Shown here: piece by piece, positions 9,493-19,463 of the stretch
How positions within the stretch are numbered: the stretch's first letter is position 1
Layout of the letters: each line of letters begins with the position of its first letter
NCBI RefSeq assembly: GCF_030908215.1
Contig: NZ_JAVFJK010000012.1
Coordinates: 95,662 to 159,661, forward strand
Length of the DNA stretch: 64,000 nt
Reading direction: 5' to 3'
Source: Sinomonas sp. ASV486
GTDB lineage: Bacteria; Actinomycetota; Actinomycetes; Actinomycetales; Micrococcaceae
Translations under genes and position numbers: made by a program
Notes under the pieces: model-generated
Seen by the model: the letters and a program-made list of their open reading frames with translations, nothing else
What the model was told of the DNA's origin: nothing
Databases searched by the model: none

Positions 9493-10797
9493 GTGTACGT
9501 TGAACGCCTTTCCCTGACCGACTTCCGCTCCTATGCCCAGCTCGACCTCGAGCTGTCCGCGGGCGTGACCGTCCTCGTCGGGCAGAACGGGGTGGGCAAG
9601 ACGAATCTGGTCGAAGCCCTCGGGCTGCTCTCGACCCTCGGCTCGCACCGGGTCAGCTCGGACGCGCCCCTCGTGCGCTTCGGTGCCGAGCGCGCACTCG
9701 TCCGTGCGGGCTTCGTGCGGGGCTCGCAGCGCTCAACCCTCGAGCTCGAGATCCTCCCCGGCAAGGCGAACCGTGGCCGCGTCAACCGCGGCAGCACGGT
9801 CCGGGCGCGGGACCTCCTGGGCATCGCGCGGACCGTCCTGTTCGCGCCGGAGGACCTCGGTCTCCTCAAGGGCGACCCGTCGGCGCGGCGGCGGTTCCTC
9901 GATGACCTGCTCACTGTGCTCCTCCCCCATCTGGCCGGGACCAAGGCCGACTACGACCGCGTCCTCAAGCAGCGCAACGCGCTGCTCAAGAGTGCCAGGT
10001 CCGCGCGGTTCTCCCGCCGCGGTTCCGCCATGGATCCCATGGACTCTGCGGGCGGGGCGAGCGTCGCGTCGACCCTTGATGTGTGGGACAGCCATCTGGC
10101 GCGGGCCGGGGCACGTCTGCTCGCCGCTCGGGTGAAGCTCGTCGAGCGGCTGGTCCCGCACATCGATGCCGCCTACGCGCAGCTCACCGACGGTTCCAAG
10201 GTGGCTCGCGCCGTCTACCGCTCGAGCCTCGAAGGGGCGGTTCCCGACGAGGAGGAGACGCACGACGGCGACCACGCGCCGTCGTCCGTCGCGTCACCTC
10301 GGGTGGGAGCCCAGGCCGCGGACGGCGCTGAGGGCGGCGGACTCTCGGGACTCGGCGTCGACGAGATCGCCGACCGGTTCCTTGGAGCGCTTGCCCAGGC
10401 ACGTCCGCGCGAGCTGGAACGCGGGCTGACGCTCGTGGGCCCGCACCGTGACGACCTCGAACTCCTGCTCGGCGACGCCCCGGCGAAGGGGTTTGCCTCC
10501 CACGGCGAGACATGGTCGTTCGCGCTCGCGCTGCGACTGGCCTCCTACTACGTCATGCTGGACGACTCGACCGTTCCCGGAGACGAGCCGATCCTCATCC
10601 TGGACGATGTGTTCGCCGAACTCGACGCAGCCCGTCGTGCACGGCTCGCCGGGATCGTGGCGAAGGCCGAGCAGGTCCTCGTGACCGCAGCGGTCGACGC
10701 GGACATTCCGGCTGAGCTGGGCGGCCGTCGGATTCAGGTGGTTCCGGGGGCCATCGTGGATGCGGACGTGGTCGCCAGAGGCGACGGCGATGTCTGA
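9493..10797 (+). CDS. recF: DNA replication and repair protein RecF
   Basis: SMC-like ATPase that helps load RecA at gaps. Walker A GQNGVGKT lies at 30-37 and the C-terminal Walker B LILDDVFAELD near 368. It starts at GTG 9493. At 434 residues it is longer than the usual 360-400; the extra sequence is a Ser/Gly/Asp-rich insert around residues 250-290 before GVDEIADRFL. The end overlaps the next gene by 8 bases, so the two are coupled. Confidence 0.95.
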   Translation: MYVERLSLTDFRSYAQLDLELSAGVTVLVGQNGVGKTNLVEALGLLSTLGSHRVSSDAPLVRFGAERALVRAGFVRGSQRSTLELEILPGKANRGRVNRGSTVRARDLLGIARTVLFAPEDLGLLKGDPSARRRFLDDLLTVLLPHLAGTKADYDRVLKQRNALLKSARSARFSRRGSAMDPMDSAGGASVASTLDVWDSHLARAGARLLAARVKLVERLVPHIDAAYAQLTDGSKVARAVYRSSLEGAVPDEEETHDGDHAPSSVASPRVGAQAADGAEGGGLSGLGVDEIADRFLGALAQARPRELERGLTLVGPHRDDLELLLGDAPAKGFASHGETWSFALALRLASYYVMLDDSTVPGDEPILILDDVFAELDAARRARLAGIVAKAEQVLVTAAVDADIPAELGGRRIQVVPGAIVDADVVARGDGDV

Positions 10798-11344
10798 CTC
10801 CGGGCCCCGGGAAGGCGCCGAGCCCTCGGCCGAGCGGCTCGACGCCGCGCGCGCTGCGCTGAACCGCGTCCGGCAGGCCGCCGAGGCGCGCGGCGAGGTC
10901 CGCATGCGCGCGACGGGACCGCTCGTGCGCGATCCGAACGCACCCCGGGCCAGGAATGCGAGGGGCCGGGGCGCCGCGGGGTACAGCGGGCGCGATCCGC
11001 AGGGGCTCGGCGCCGTCGTGAACCGCATGGTGGCTGAGCGCGGCTGGAACTCCCCTGTTGCGGTGGGATCGGTCATGTCCCGGTGGCGCGAGCTCGTGGG
11101 ACCGGAGATTTCCGCGCACTGCACGCCCGAGAGCTTCGAAGGCACGGATCTGCGCGTCCGGTGTGATTCGACCGCGTGGGCGACTCAGCTGCGGCTCCTC
11201 GGACCGTCGCTCCTGGACCGGTTCAGGCGCGAGCTCGGGGACGGGATCGTGACCCGCATCCAGGTAGTCGGCCCCACAGCCCCCAGCTGGCGCAAGGGCC
11301 CGCGCACCGTGCGCGGGCGCGGGCCCCGGGACACCTACGGCTGA
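10790..11344 (+). CDS. dciA: DUF721 family protein (DciA-type helicase-loading factor)
   Basis: Member of the DUF721 family, of which DciA is the ancestral loader or operator of the DnaB helicase. The 184-residue protein has a charged Arg/Ala-rich N-terminal half and the conserved C-terminal KH-like domain running from VAVGSVMSRWRELVGPEISAHC to WATQLRLLGPSLLDRF. ATG 10790 lies inside the end of recF and is preceded by GAGGCGACGGCG. Position after recF and before gyrB is that of actinobacterial DciA. Confidence 0.85.
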   Translation: MSDSGPREGAEPSAERLDAARAALNRVRQAAEARGEVRMRATGPLVRDPNAPRARNARGRGAAGYSGRDPQGLGAVVNRMVAERGWNSPVAVGSVMSRWRELVGPEISAHCTPESFEGTDLRVRCDSTAWATQLRLLGPSLLDRFRRELGDGIVTRIQVVGPTAPSWRKGPRTVRGRGPRDTYG

Positions 11345-11490
11345 TCCGGTGGACGGCGCGTGAGGCGCTCAGAAAGCCGGGAGGCACACTCCCCCTTTGT
11401 GGGGCCTCGATGGGGCGCGCCACGGCGCCTTTGCAGGCCTCCCAGCGGGCATTCACCGTGGCGCTGTCCGTCCGGGCACGAATGAACCGG

Positions 11491-11496
11491 TAGAAT
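11491..11496 (+). promoter_or_regulatory. Putative gyrB -10 box
   Basis: TAGAAT lies 55 bases before the gyrB start codon in the dciA-gyrB gap, an AT-rich spot in GC-rich DNA. No clear -35 is present at 16-18 bases upstream, so this is a weak call. The rest of the 206-base gap shows no gene. Confidence 0.35.
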
Positions 11497-11550
11497 CGAC
11501 ATGTTAAGCCCGCCGAACCGAGTCGAACTGAAGAGGGGTCGAAAACGCCT

Positions 11551-13662
11551 GTGGCTGACGAGAGTCCAGTGGACCCAAACACGCATCAGCAGCACGACGC
11601 GCCGGAGGGAGTGGCGCCCTCCCCTGCACCAGATTCCTCGGGGTCCCGCTCGGGATCGAAGGACTACGGCGCCAGCAGCATCACGGTTCTCGAGGGACTC
11701 GAGGCCGTCCGCAAGCGTCCGGGCATGTACATCGGCTCGACCGGCCCCCGCGGCCTCCACCACCTTGTCTACGAGGTCGTTGACAACTCGGTCGACGAGG
11801 CACTGGCAGGGTACTGCGACCACATCCAGGTGACCCTCCAGGACGACGGCGGCGTGCGAGTCGAGGACAACGGCCGCGGCATCCCCGTGGATGTCCATCC
11901 CACGGAGGGCAAGCCCACGGTCGAGGTCGTCATGACGATCCTCCACGCGGGCGGCAAGTTCGGTGGCGGCGGGTACACCGTCTCCGGTGGTCTGCACGGC
12001 GTCGGCATCTCCGTGGTCAACGCCCTCTCGACCCGCGTCGACACAGAGGTGCGCCGTCAAGGCCACGTGTGGCGCATGTCGTTCCGCGACGGCGGGCACC
12101 CAGTCGGGGGCCTCATCGAGGGCGAGGCAACGGACGAGACCGGGACGATCCAGACGTTCTACCCGGACCCGTCGATCTTCGACGCCACCGTGTTCGACTT
12201 CGAGACGCTGCGCGCCCGCTTCCAGCAGATGGCCTTCCTCAACAGGGGCCTGCGGATCACGCTCACGGATGAGCGCCGCGGCGACGAGGAGGAGAGCGAG
12301 CTCGCGGGCGAGGAGGAGCTCACCTCCGGCACACCCGCGGAGGCTGCCGCGCGCAAGCACCGGGTCGTCGACTACAAGTACGACGACGGGCTCCTGGACT
12401 ACGTCAAGAACCTGAACTCGTCGAAGAAGATCGAGGTCATCCACGAGGAGGTCATCGCGTTCGAGAGCACGGACCACGAGCGCAAGATGGCCCTCGAGGT
12501 GGCGATGCAGTGGACCACGGCGTACGCCGAGTCCGTGCACACGTACGCGAACACGATCAACACGCATGAGGGCGGGACCCACGAGGAGGGCTTCCGTGCC
12601 GCGATGACCTCCCTCATGAACCGGTATGCGCGCGAGAAGGGCATCCTCAAGGACAAGGATGACAACCTGACCGGCGACGACGTCCGCGAAGGCCTCACCG
12701 CCGTCATCAGCATCAAGCTCGCCGAGCCGCAGTTCGAGGGCCAGACGAAGACCAAGCTCGGCAACTCCGAGGCCAAGGGATTCGTCCAGCGAGTCGTGAC
12801 CGACCAGCTCGGCGACTGGCTCGAGCGCAACCCGGGCCCGGCCAAGGACGTGATCCGCAAGGCCCTCCAGGCCTCGCAGGCCCGTATGGCCGCGCGCAAG
12901 GCCCGCGACAACGCGCGCCGCAAGAGCCCGCTCGAATCCTTCGGCATGCCGGGCAAGCTCTCGGACTGCTCGAGCAAGGATCCGTCGCGCTGCGAGGTCT
13001 ACATCGTGGAGGGCGACTCGGCCGGCGGCTCCGCCAAGCGCGGGCGGGATCCCGAGACGCAGGCCATCCTGCCCTTGCGCGGCAAGATCCTCAACGTCGA
13101 GCGTGCGCGTCTGGACAAGGCGCTCGGGAACGCCGAGGTCCAGTCCATGATCACCGCCTTCGGCTCGGGGATCGGCGAGGACTTCGATGTCTCCAAGCTG
13201 CGCTACCACAAGATCGTCCTCATGGCCGATGCCGATGTGGACGGCCAGCACATCACGACCCTTCTCCTGACGCTCCTGTTCAGGTACATGCGCCCGCTCA
13301 TCGAGAACGGCTACGTGTTCCTGGCCCAGCCGCCGCTCTACCGCATCAAATGGTCCAACCACGCGCACGACTACGTGTTCAGCGACCGCGAGCGTGACGA
13401 GGCCGTCCGGACGGGGGTCGCCAACGGCCAGCGCCTGCCCAAGGAGAACGGCATCCAGCGCTACAAGGGCCTTGGCGAAATGGACTACACCGAGCTCTGG
13501 GACACGACGATGGACCCAGACCGGCGCACGCTCCTGCAGGTGACGATGGAGGACGCCGCGGCCGCGGACCAGACATTCTCCGTGCTGATGGGCGACGACG
13601 TCGAGTCCCGCCGCCACTTCATCCAGCAGAACGCCAAGGACGTCCGGTTCCTGGACATCTGA
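11551..13662 (+). CDS. gyrB: DNA gyrase subunit B
   Basis: ATPase subunit of gyrase, which introduces negative supercoils. The 703-residue protein has a disordered N-terminal stretch of about 40 residues and the GHKL motifs [10 protein letters not shown] and VEDNGRGIP. The TOPRIM motif [14 protein letters not shown] is near residue 487, with the metal site DADVDGQH and the C-terminal QRYKGLGEM. It begins at GTG 11551. A short acidic insert ([16 protein letters not shown]) sits in the transducer domain, as in other actinobacteria. It lies 45 bases upstream of gyrA. Confidence 0.98.
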   Translation: MADESPVDPNTHQQHDAPEGVAPSPAPDSSGSRSGSKDYGASSITVLEGLEAVRKRPGMYIGSTGPRGLHHLVYEVVDNSVDEALAGYCDHIQVTLQDDGGVRVEDNGRGIPVDVHPTEGKPTVEVVMTILHAGGKFGGGGYTVSGGLHGVGISVVNALSTRVDTEVRRQGHVWRMSFRDGGHPVGGLIEGEATDETGTIQTFYPDPSIFDATVFDFETLRARFQQMAFLNRGLRITLTDERRGDEEESELAGEEELTSGTPAEAAARKHRVVDYKYDDGLLDYVKNLNSSKKIEVIHEEVIAFESTDHERKMALEVAMQWTTAYAESVHTYANTINTHEGGTHEEGFRAAMTSLMNRYAREKGILKDKDDNLTGDDVREGLTAVISIKLAEPQFEGQTKTKLGNSEAKGFVQRVVTDQLGDWLERNPGPAKDVIRKALQASQARMAARKARDNARRKSPLESFGMPGKLSDCSSKDPSRCEVYIVEGDSAGGSAKRGRDPETQAILPLRGKILNVERARLDKALGNAEVQSMITAFGSGIGEDFDVSKLRYHKIVLMADADVDGQHITTLLLTLLFRYMRPLIENGYVFLAQPPLYRIKWSNHAHDYVFSDRERDEAVRTGVANGQRLPKENGIQRYKGLGEMDYTELWDTTMDPDRRTLLQVTMEDAAAADQTFSVLMGDDVESRRHFIQQNAKDVRFLDI

Positions 13663-13707
13663 TCTCGGGCACCAGAAGCAAGTAGACCGGACAAGAGGAG
13701 AGAAGCT

Positions 13708-16386
13708 GTGAGCGACGAGACTCCCGAGAACCCCACCGGACTTCCCGGGGACCCGACTTTCGATGCCGAACTCGGGCCGGAAGGCCCGGCCGACGGGGGC
13801 GCCGACCGCATCGAGCAGGTCGACCTGCAGACCGAGATGCAGCGGTCCTACCTCGACTATGCGATGGCCGTCATCGTGGGCCGCGCGCTGCCCGATGTGC
13901 GCGACGGCCTCAAGCCAGTGCACCGCCGCGTCCTCTACGCGATGTACGACGGCGGGTACCGCCCCGATCGCGCGTTCAACAAGTGCGCCCGCGTCGTCGG
14001 CGACGTCATGGGCACGTACCACCCCCATGGCGACATGGCGATCTACGACGCCCTCGTCCGACTGATCCAGGACTGGGTCATGCGGTATCCGCTCGCCCTG
14101 GGCCAGGGCAACTTCGGCTCCCCCGGCAACGACGGCGCGGCCGCCCCCCGGTACACCGAGACCAAGATGGCCCAGCTGGCCATGGAGATGGTCCGGGACA
14201 TCGACGAGGAGACCGTCGACTTCCAGGACAACTATGACGGCAAGAACCAGGAGCCCACGGTCCTGCCGGCCCGGTTCCCGAACCTGCTCGTCAACGGCTC
14301 CTCGGGCATCGCAGTCGGCATGGCCACGAACATCCCGCCGCACAACCTGCGCGAGGTGGCCGAAGGCGTCCAGTGGTACCTCGAGAACCCCGAGGCCACC
14401 CGTGAGGAGCTCCTCGAGGCCCTCCTGACCCGCATCAAGGGCCCGGACTTCCCCACTGGCGCGACCATCCTGGGCCGCCGGGGCATCGAGGACGCCTACC
14501 GGACGGGCCGCGGCTCGATCACGATGCGCGCCGTCGTGAATGTCGAGGAGCTCCAAGGCCGCACGTGCCTCGTGGTCACCGAGCTGCCGTACATGGCCAA
14601 CCCGGACAACCTCGCCATGAAGATCGCCGAGCTGGTCAAGGACGGGAAGATCGGCGGGATCGCGGACCTGCGCGACGAGACGTCCGGCCGCACCGGCCAG
14701 CGCCTCGTGATCGTACTCAAGCGCGACGCCGTGGCGAAGGTTGTGCTGAACAACCTGTACAAGCACACGCAGCTGCAGGACAACTTCGCCGCGAACATGC
14801 TCGCGATTGTCGACGGCGTGCCGCGCACCCTCTCGCTCGACGCGTTCGTCCGGCACTGGGTGACCCACCAGGTCGACGTCATCGTCCGCCGCACGCAGTA
14901 CCGGCTGCGCAAGGCCGAGGAGCGCATGCACATCCTGCGCGCGCTGCTCAAGGCTCTGGACATGCTCGACGAGGTCATCGCGCTCATCCGCCGCTCCCCC
15001 ACGGTCGAGGAAGCACGCTCGGGACTCAAGTCGCTCCTGGAGATCGACGACCTTCAGGCGCAGGCCATCCTCGACATGCAGCTGCGCAGGCTCGCAGCCC
15101 TCGAACGGCAGAAGATCGTCGACGAGCACAACGAGCTCGAGGCCCTCATCACGGAGTACCGGTCGATCCTCGCCGACCCGGCGCGGCAGCGGCAGATCAT
15201 CTCCGAGGAGCTCGCCGGAATCGTCGACAAGTACGGCGACGACCGCCGAACACGGGTCGTCGCGGGCTTCGACGGGGACATGAGCATGGAGGACCTCATC
15301 CCCGAAGAGGAGATGGTCGTCACCATCACGCGCGGCGGGTACGTCAAGCGCACGCGTAGCGACCAGTACCGCCAGCAGCAGCGCGGGGGCAAGGGCGTGC
15401 GCGGGGCACAGCTGCGCGGCGACGACGTCGTCGAGCACTTCTTCGTCACGACGACGCACCACTGGCTCCTGTTCTTCACGAACCTCGGGCGCGTGTACCG
15501 GGCCAAGGCCTACGAGCTCGCCGAAGGCGGCCGTGACGCCAAGGGCCAGCACGTGGCGAACCTGCTCGCGTTCCAGCCGGACGAGCGGATCGCCCAGGTC
15601 CTCGCGCTGCGCGACTACCAGCAGGCCCTGTACCTCGTGCTCGCAACGAAGGGCGGCCTCGTCAAGAAGACCCGCCTCGAGGACTACGACACGAACCGCT
15701 CTGCCGGCGTCATCGCCATCAACCTTCGCGAGGACGACGAGCTCGTGTCGGCGCAGCTCGTGCACGAGACCGACGATCTCATGCTCGTCTCCCGCCATGG
15801 CCAGTCGCTGCGATTCACGGCGGACGACGACGCCCTGCGGCCCATGGGCCGGGCCACGAGCGGTGTGACCGGCATGAAGTTCCGTGACGACGACGAGCTG
15901 CTCGCCGCTGACGTCGTGACGGACGACTCGTTCGTGTTCATCGTGACCGAGGGCGGCTACGCCAAGCGCACCTCGGCGGACGAGTACCGGGTCCAGGGCC
16001 GCGGAGGCCTCGGCATCAAGGTCGGCAAGTACCAGGAGGAGCGCGGACACCTCGTCGGCGCCCTGCTCGTCCAGGAGGAGGACGAGGCGCTCGTGGTCAT
16101 GGAGGGCGGCAAGGTGGTCCGTTCCTCAGTGACGGGAGTGCCTGCCAAGGGCCGCGACACGATGGGCGTGATCTTCGCCAAGCCTGACAAGGGCGACCGC
16201 ATCATCGCCGTCGCGAAGAACACCGAGCGGACCCTCTCCGAGGCCGACGAAGCCGACGAGGCTTCTGAGGGCTCTCCCGAAGGCACCGCCGAGCGCGCAA
16301 CCACAGGGGACGGGGAGGCATCAACCGAGGCTCATGCCGTAACGTTGGCGTCAGACTCAGACCAGACTCCGGGAGGTAACGAGTGA
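13708..16386 (+). CDS. gyrA: DNA gyrase subunit A
   Basis: Breakage-reunion subunit of gyrase. The 892-residue protein starts at GTG 13708 behind AGAGGAGAG. The active-site Tyr lies in AAPRYTET near residue 150, the GyrA-box QQQRGGKGV near 558, followed by the beta-pinwheel C-terminal domain and an acidic tail. In the quinolone-resistance region the sequence is [10 protein letters not shown]: Met110 occupies the place of E. coli Ser83, while the nearby Asp is kept. Its stop overlaps the GTG of the next gene. Confidence 0.98.
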   Translation: MSDETPENPTGLPGDPTFDAELGPEGPADGGADRIEQVDLQTEMQRSYLDYAMAVIVGRALPDVRDGLKPVHRRVLYAMYDGGYRPDRAFNKCARVVGDVMGTYHPHGDMAIYDALVRLIQDWVMRYPLALGQGNFGSPGNDGAAAPRYTETKMAQLAMEMVRDIDEETVDFQDNYDGKNQEPTVLPARFPNLLVNGSSGIAVGMATNIPPHNLREVAEGVQWYLENPEATREELLEALLTRIKGPDFPTGATILGRRGIEDAYRTGRGSITMRAVVNVEELQGRTCLVVTELPYMANPDNLAMKIAELVKDGKIGGIADLRDETSGRTGQRLVIVLKRDAVAKVVLNNLYKHTQLQDNFAANMLAIVDGVPRTLSLDAFVRHWVTHQVDVIVRRTQYRLRKAEERMHILRALLKALDMLDEVIALIRRSPTVEEARSGLKSLLEIDDLQAQAILDMQLRRLAALERQKIVDEHNELEALITEYRSILADPARQRQIISEELAGIVDKYGDDRRTRVVAGFDGDMSMEDLIPEEEMVVTITRGGYVKRTRSDQYRQQQRGGKGVRGAQLRGDDVVEHFFVTTTHHWLLFFTNLGRVYRAKAYELAEGGRDAKGQHVANLLAFQPDERIAQVLALRDYQQALYLVLATKGGLVKKTRLEDYDTNRSAGVIAINLREDDELVSAQLVHETDDLMLVSRHGQSLRFTADDDALRPMGRATSGVTGMKFRDDDELLAADVVTDDSFVFIVTEGGYAKRTSADEYRVQGRGGLGIKVGKYQEERGHLVGALLVQEEDEALVVMEGGKVVRSSVTGVPAKGRDTMGVIFAKPDKGDRIIAVAKNTERTLSEADEADEASEGSPEGTAERATTGDGEASTEAHAVTLASDSDQTPGGNE

Positions 16387-16976
16387 GCACGCCCGAGAAT
16401 ACGCCGTCGTCCGGCGGCTATCCGCAGGCCGCGCAGCCGTCGCGCCCGCCGCAGCGCCCCACCGTGCCGCCCCAGTCCGCCGGGGGCTACGGCGCCCCGC
16501 GCCCTGCCGAGCGTCCACTGACCGGGCCTGCGGCCCAGCGCGTTGGCGGCCAGCGGCCTGGGCAGCGTCCCGGCCAGCCCGGCCTCGTGCGCCCCGCACC
16601 GAAGGCGAAGCAGCGCCGCGCCCGCCTCATCGTGAGCAAGGTCGACACCTGGTCCGTGCTCAAGATGTCCTTCCTCCTCTCAGTTGCCCTCGGCATCGTG
16701 ACGGTAGTGGCCTCGATCGTTCTGTGGATGGTCCTGGACGTCACGGGCATCTTCGACAAGATCAACGGCCTGCTCGGTGAGATCGGCGGTTCCGAGAGCG
16801 GCGGCGCCCTCGATCTGAAGAAGATCGCCTCGCTCGGCCAGGTCGCCTCGTTCGCAACGATCATCGCCGTCGTGAACGTCGTCCTCCTCACCGCCCTGTC
16901 GATGCTCACGGCGGTCCTCTACAACATCTCGGCGACGCTCGTGGGCGGCATCGGGTTGACCCTCACCGACGACTGA
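16383..16976 (+). CDS. DUF3566 domain-containing membrane protein
   Basis: Actinobacterial membrane protein of unknown function found almost always after gyrA. The 197-residue chain has a Pro/Gly/Gln/Arg-rich cytoplasmic N-terminus of about 85 residues. The DUF3566 domain follows, with two membrane helices at roughly 98-120 and 160-185 separated by a loop ([16 protein letters not shown]). It begins at GTG 16383, overlapping the gyrA stop by 3 bases (GTGA), so it is translated with gyrA. Confidence 0.9.
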   Translation: MSTPENTPSSGGYPQAAQPSRPPQRPTVPPQSAGGYGAPRPAERPLTGPAAQRVGGQRPGQRPGQPGLVRPAPKAKQRRARLIVSKVDTWSVLKMSFLLSVALGIVTVVASIVLWMVLDVTGIFDKINGLLGEIGGSESGGALDLKKIASLGQVASFATIIAVVNVVLLTALSMLTAVLYNISATLVGGIGLTLTDD

Positions 16977-16983
16977 CCCGATT

Positions 16984-17012
16984 TTGTCCGCGGGCAAGCG
17001 GTACGGTAGAGT
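16984..17012 (+). promoter_or_regulatory. Putative promoter of tRNA-Ile
   Basis: TTGTCC (16984-16989) and TAGAGT (17007-17012) are 17 bases apart and end 42 bases before the tRNA. Spacing and position fit a housekeeping sigma factor promoter. Called from pattern only. Confidence 0.5.
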
Positions 17013-17054
17013 CTTATCTCGGCCCGAGGGCAATAATGCACTCGGGTTGGATGG

Positions 17055-17128
17055 GGGCGTATAGCTCAGGCGGTTAGAGCGCTTCGCTGATAACGAAGAG
17101 GTCCCAGGTTCAAGTCCTGGTACGCCCA
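17055..17128 (+). tRNA. tRNA-Ile (GAT anticodon)
   Basis: Complete cloverleaf of 74 bases. The acceptor GGGCGTA pairs with TACGCCC, the D arm is GCTC/GAGC, the anticodon stem CTTCG/CGAAG encloses loop CTGATAA with anticodon GAT, and the T arm is CCAGG-TTCAAGT-CCTGG. The discriminator is A and CCA is not encoded. Its position after gyrA is conserved in the group. Confidence 0.97.
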
Positions 17129-17162
17129 CGGAACCTTGTTTCCGATCCATGTGGAGGTGCCC

Positions 17163-17282
17163 GTGAAGAGATTGATTGCCATCGCAGTCGCCGCTCTGGC
17201 GGGTGCCTTCGTGTATCGGAAGGCCAAGGAGTCCGAGGCGCAGAAGAAAGTCTGGAGCGGCTCGACCGACAAGGTAGAGTAG
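17163..17282 (+). CDS. DLW-39 family small protein
   Basis: Thirty-nine-residue protein between the two tRNAs, starting at GTG 17163 behind a strong GGAGGTG site. It begins with Lys-Arg and a hydrophobic helix (LIAIAVAALAGAFVYRK), followed by a charged tail KESEAQKKVWSGSTDKVE. Length, position between tRNA-Ile and tRNA-Ala, and the W-S near the end match the actinobacterial DLW-39 family, whose function is unknown. A single membrane-spanning helix is likely. Confidence 0.85.
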   Translation: MKRLIAIAVAALAGAFVYRKAKESEAQKKVWSGSTDKVE

Positions 17283-17301
17283 CCCGGAGCCCAAGGGCAA
17301 C

Positions 17302-17374
17302 GGGGGCATGGCGCAATTGGTAGCGCACCTGCTTTGCAAGCAGGGGGTTAGGGGTTCGAGTCCCCTTGCCTCCA
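17302..17374 (+). tRNA. tRNA-Ala (TGC anticodon)
   Basis: Complete 73-base cloverleaf. The acceptor GGGGGCA pairs with TGCCTCC (one G-T wobble), the D arm is GCGC/GCGC, the anticodon stem CCTGC/GCAGG holds loop TTTGCAA with anticodon TGC, and the T arm is AGGGG-TTCGAGT-CCCCT. The discriminator is A and CCA is not encoded. Confidence 0.97.
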
Positions 17375-17383
17375 CCGGAAGGG

Positions 17384-17420
17384 AGAAGGTCCCGGCACCG
17401 AATCGGTGCCGGGACCTTCT
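17384..17420 (+). terminator. Strong hairpin terminator after tRNA-Ala
   Basis: A perfect 17-bp inverted repeat (AGAAGGTCCCGGCACCG and its complement) closes a 3-base loop 10 bases after the tRNA. The T-rich tail is poor, as is common in this GC-rich group. It ends the gyrase-tRNA transcription unit. Confidence 0.85.
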
Positions 17421-17448
17421 GCATTGGGCGCCCGGCTAGAGTGGGCTG

Positions 17449-18366
17449 GTGGTTCCCCTCCTCGTTGTGCTCGGCGTCCTCGGCGTGTCCGCGTCCGGGC
17501 CGCTCATCGCCGGCACGCTCGCCAGCACATCGGTCACTGCGTTGGCCATCGCGTTCTGGCGCAACGCCATTGCCTCCGTCGTCATGGCTGCGCCCGTCGC
17601 TGTGCGAAGCCCGCAGCAGTTCCGCCGGCTCGGCCGGCGAGAGTACGCGTGGTCCGCGGTCGCCGGGACGGCCCTCGCGTTCCACTTCGTGTGCTTCATC
17701 CTCTCCCTCACGCTGACTTCCGTCGCGGCGTCGACCGCGCTTGTGTGCCTCCAGTCGGGCTGGATCGCGGTCTTCTCCCTCATCCGGGGCAGGAAGCTTC
17801 CGACGCCCGTGGTCGTGGGACTGGGCATGTCCTTCGCGGGCGTCATCGCGATCACCGGACTTGATCTCGGGACCTCGCCTGGGGCGCTCCAAGGCGATCT
17901 GCTCGCAGTGGCCGGCGGGATCCTCGCGGCTCTCTATACCATGGCTGGCGGAAAGGCCCGCGAGACGATGGGCACGGCAACCTACACCGCCCTCTGCTAT
18001 GCCGTGTGTGCGGTGCTCGTCGCGGCTATGGCGCTAGCGAGCGGACAGCGGCTCACGGGCTTCGAGCCGGCTGGCTGGGCCGGGATCCTCGCGATCACCG
18101 TAGCCGCGCAGCTCGTGGGCCACACGGCGTTCAACCACCTCGTAGCGACGCTGAGCCCGCTCGTCGTGTCGATGTTCATCCTGCTCGAGATCCCCGGCGC
18201 GGCCATCCTCGCTGCAGTCTTCCTGCATGAGATGCTCCCCGTGGGGATCTACGCCGGGCTGGGACTCATCCTGGCTGGGCTCGCCGTCGTCGTGATCGGG
18301 CAGCGCCGTGCTCGACCGGCACGGGGCATCGAGCTGCCGACCGAGCCGGAACTCGGGGCCGACTGA
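17449..18366 (+). CDS. EamA/DMT-family transporter
   Basis: Probable drug/metabolite superfamily exporter in the cytoplasmic membrane. The 305-residue protein is almost wholly hydrophobic with about ten helices arranged as two EamA repeats. The second repeat begins near LQGDLLAVAGGILAALYTMAGG and carries the typical LSPLVVSMFILLEIPGAAILA and LILAGLAVVVIGQ endings. Translation starts at GTG 17449 with only a weak ribosome site. The substrate cannot be told from sequence. Confidence 0.85.
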   Translation: MVPLLVVLGVLGVSASGPLIAGTLASTSVTALAIAFWRNAIASVVMAAPVAVRSPQQFRRLGRREYAWSAVAGTALAFHFVCFILSLTLTSVAASTALVCLQSGWIAVFSLIRGRKLPTPVVVGLGMSFAGVIAITGLDLGTSPGALQGDLLAVAGGILAALYTMAGGKARETMGTATYTALCYAVCAVLVAAMALASGQRLTGFEPAGWAGILAITVAAQLVGHTAFNHLVATLSPLVVSMFILLEIPGAAILAAVFLHEMLPVGIYAGLGLILAGLAVVVIGQRRARPARGIELPTEPELGAD

Positions 18367-18414
18367 CGGGGTTTCGACTGCGCGGCCGCCGACTGGGCTG
18401 GTCCGCGGGGTTGG

Positions 18415-19290
18415 CTAGACGCCGCCTCGCTTGGCGAGCGGCTGGTTCGCCGCGTGGATGGCGCGCAGGAGCTTCGCGGGGTAGTACACGGAGAAGATCA
18501 CGGCCATCGGTGCGCGAAGTGCGATCTTCTTGATGTTGTGCGCCTTGTACGTGCGGTCGAACCGCTGCACGTAGTACCGGTAGTCCTTGGGCGAATCCTC
18601 GAGGCGTCGCGCGGACATCCCTGAGACCATCTCGGGCCAGTACTGGATCCTGAGTCCTCGTTCGGCCAGGTGCAGGGACAGGTCGATGTCCTCGTGCATC
18701 TCGTCCTTCTCATCCCGGCACGTCGAGCCGCGGATGGTTTCCCAGGCTGTGCGGCGCAGCGCCATGTTGGAGCCGAAGAGAAAGTGGTACTCGTGCCGTG
18801 AGAGCCGCAGGAGCAGCTGGCGGACCTTGTCGTCTGCCTTGAGACCGAAGCGCCGCATGGGCATGTCGTAGTAGATGACGGGCCCTGTCGCGGCCTGCAC
18901 GGTGGGGTCCGCAAAGGCGCGCTGGACCTCCTCGACCCAGTCGGGTTCGAGCAGGGAATCGGCGTCGATTCGCCCGATGACGTCCCCCGTGGCGTAGTCG
19001 AGCCCGAAGTTGCGGGTAGGAATGAGTCCCTGTTCGGCGTCCTGGGTCAGCAGGATGATGCGGGACTCGGGATATTCCTCCTGCAGTTGGCGGACGATCT
19101 GCGCCGTGGTGTCCTTGGACCTGTTGTCCACCACGATGATCTCGTGGGCCGGGGCAGACTGGTAGATGGCCGCCGTGACGCACTGGCGGATGACGCTCTC
19201 CTCGTTGTACGCCGGGATGACGATGGACACGCTCAGCTGTGCTTCGGCCGGCGACTCAGTCACGTCGAGGAGTGCGGTTTCGGAGTCCAT
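18415..19290 (-). CDS. Glycosyltransferase family 2
   Basis: GT-A fold enzyme likely transferring a sugar to a surface glycan or lipid. The 291-residue protein has SVSIVIPAYNEESVI at the N-terminus, the metal-binding DXD-type motif GRIDADSLLEPDW, and the acid region HEDIDLSLHLAERG. A hydrophobic stretch (IALRAPMAVIFSVYYPAKLL) near the C-terminus may sit at the membrane. ATG 19290 is used; GTG 19293 one codon upstream is an alternative, and neither has a good ribosome site, so the mRNA may be leaderless. Donor and acceptor are unknown. Confidence 0.85.
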   Translation of the reverse strand: MDSETALLDVTESPAEAQLSVSIVIPAYNEESVIRQCVTAAIYQSAPAHEIIVVDNRSKDTTAQIVRQLQEEYPESRIILLTQDAEQGLIPTRNFGLDYATGDVIGRIDADSLLEPDWVEEVQRAFADPTVQAATGPVIYYDMPMRRFGLKADDKVRQLLLRLSRHEYHFLFGSNMALRRTAWETIRGSTCRDEKDEMHEDIDLSLHLAERGLRIQYWPEMVSGMSARRLEDSPKDYRYYVQRFDRTYKAHNIKKIALRAPMAVIFSVYYPAKLLRAIHAANQPLAKRGGV

Positions 19291-19384
19291 CACGAGCCAA
19301 ATCTAGCAAAGGCGGGCCGTGCCGCCCCTGTGCATGACCAGACGGGTCCTTGCGCGCGGCCGGACGGGCGACGTAGGGCACGAA

Positions 19385-19423
19385 AGCGGGCGCGAACCCA
19401 CGAGCCGTGGTTCCGCGCCCGCT
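19385..19423 (-). terminator. Hairpin terminator
   Basis: AGCGGGCGCG...CGCGCCCGCT arms, extended by CCACG/CGTGG around a 3-base loop with a small internal mismatch, lie 40 bases beyond the stop of the minus-strand gene ending at 19464. It also separates that gene from the glycosyltransferase. Confidence 0.6.
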
Positions 19424-19463
19424 GAAGGACGTGCGGGGTCTTCCTTCGCCCCGTGCTGGGCGG

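Noticed and set aside
11335..16050. A 1571-codon open frame antisense to gyrB and gyrA
   Set aside because: It covers two certain genes on the other strand. High-GC codon bias leaves the antisense frame free of stops; its translation is low in sense and has no domain or ribosome site.
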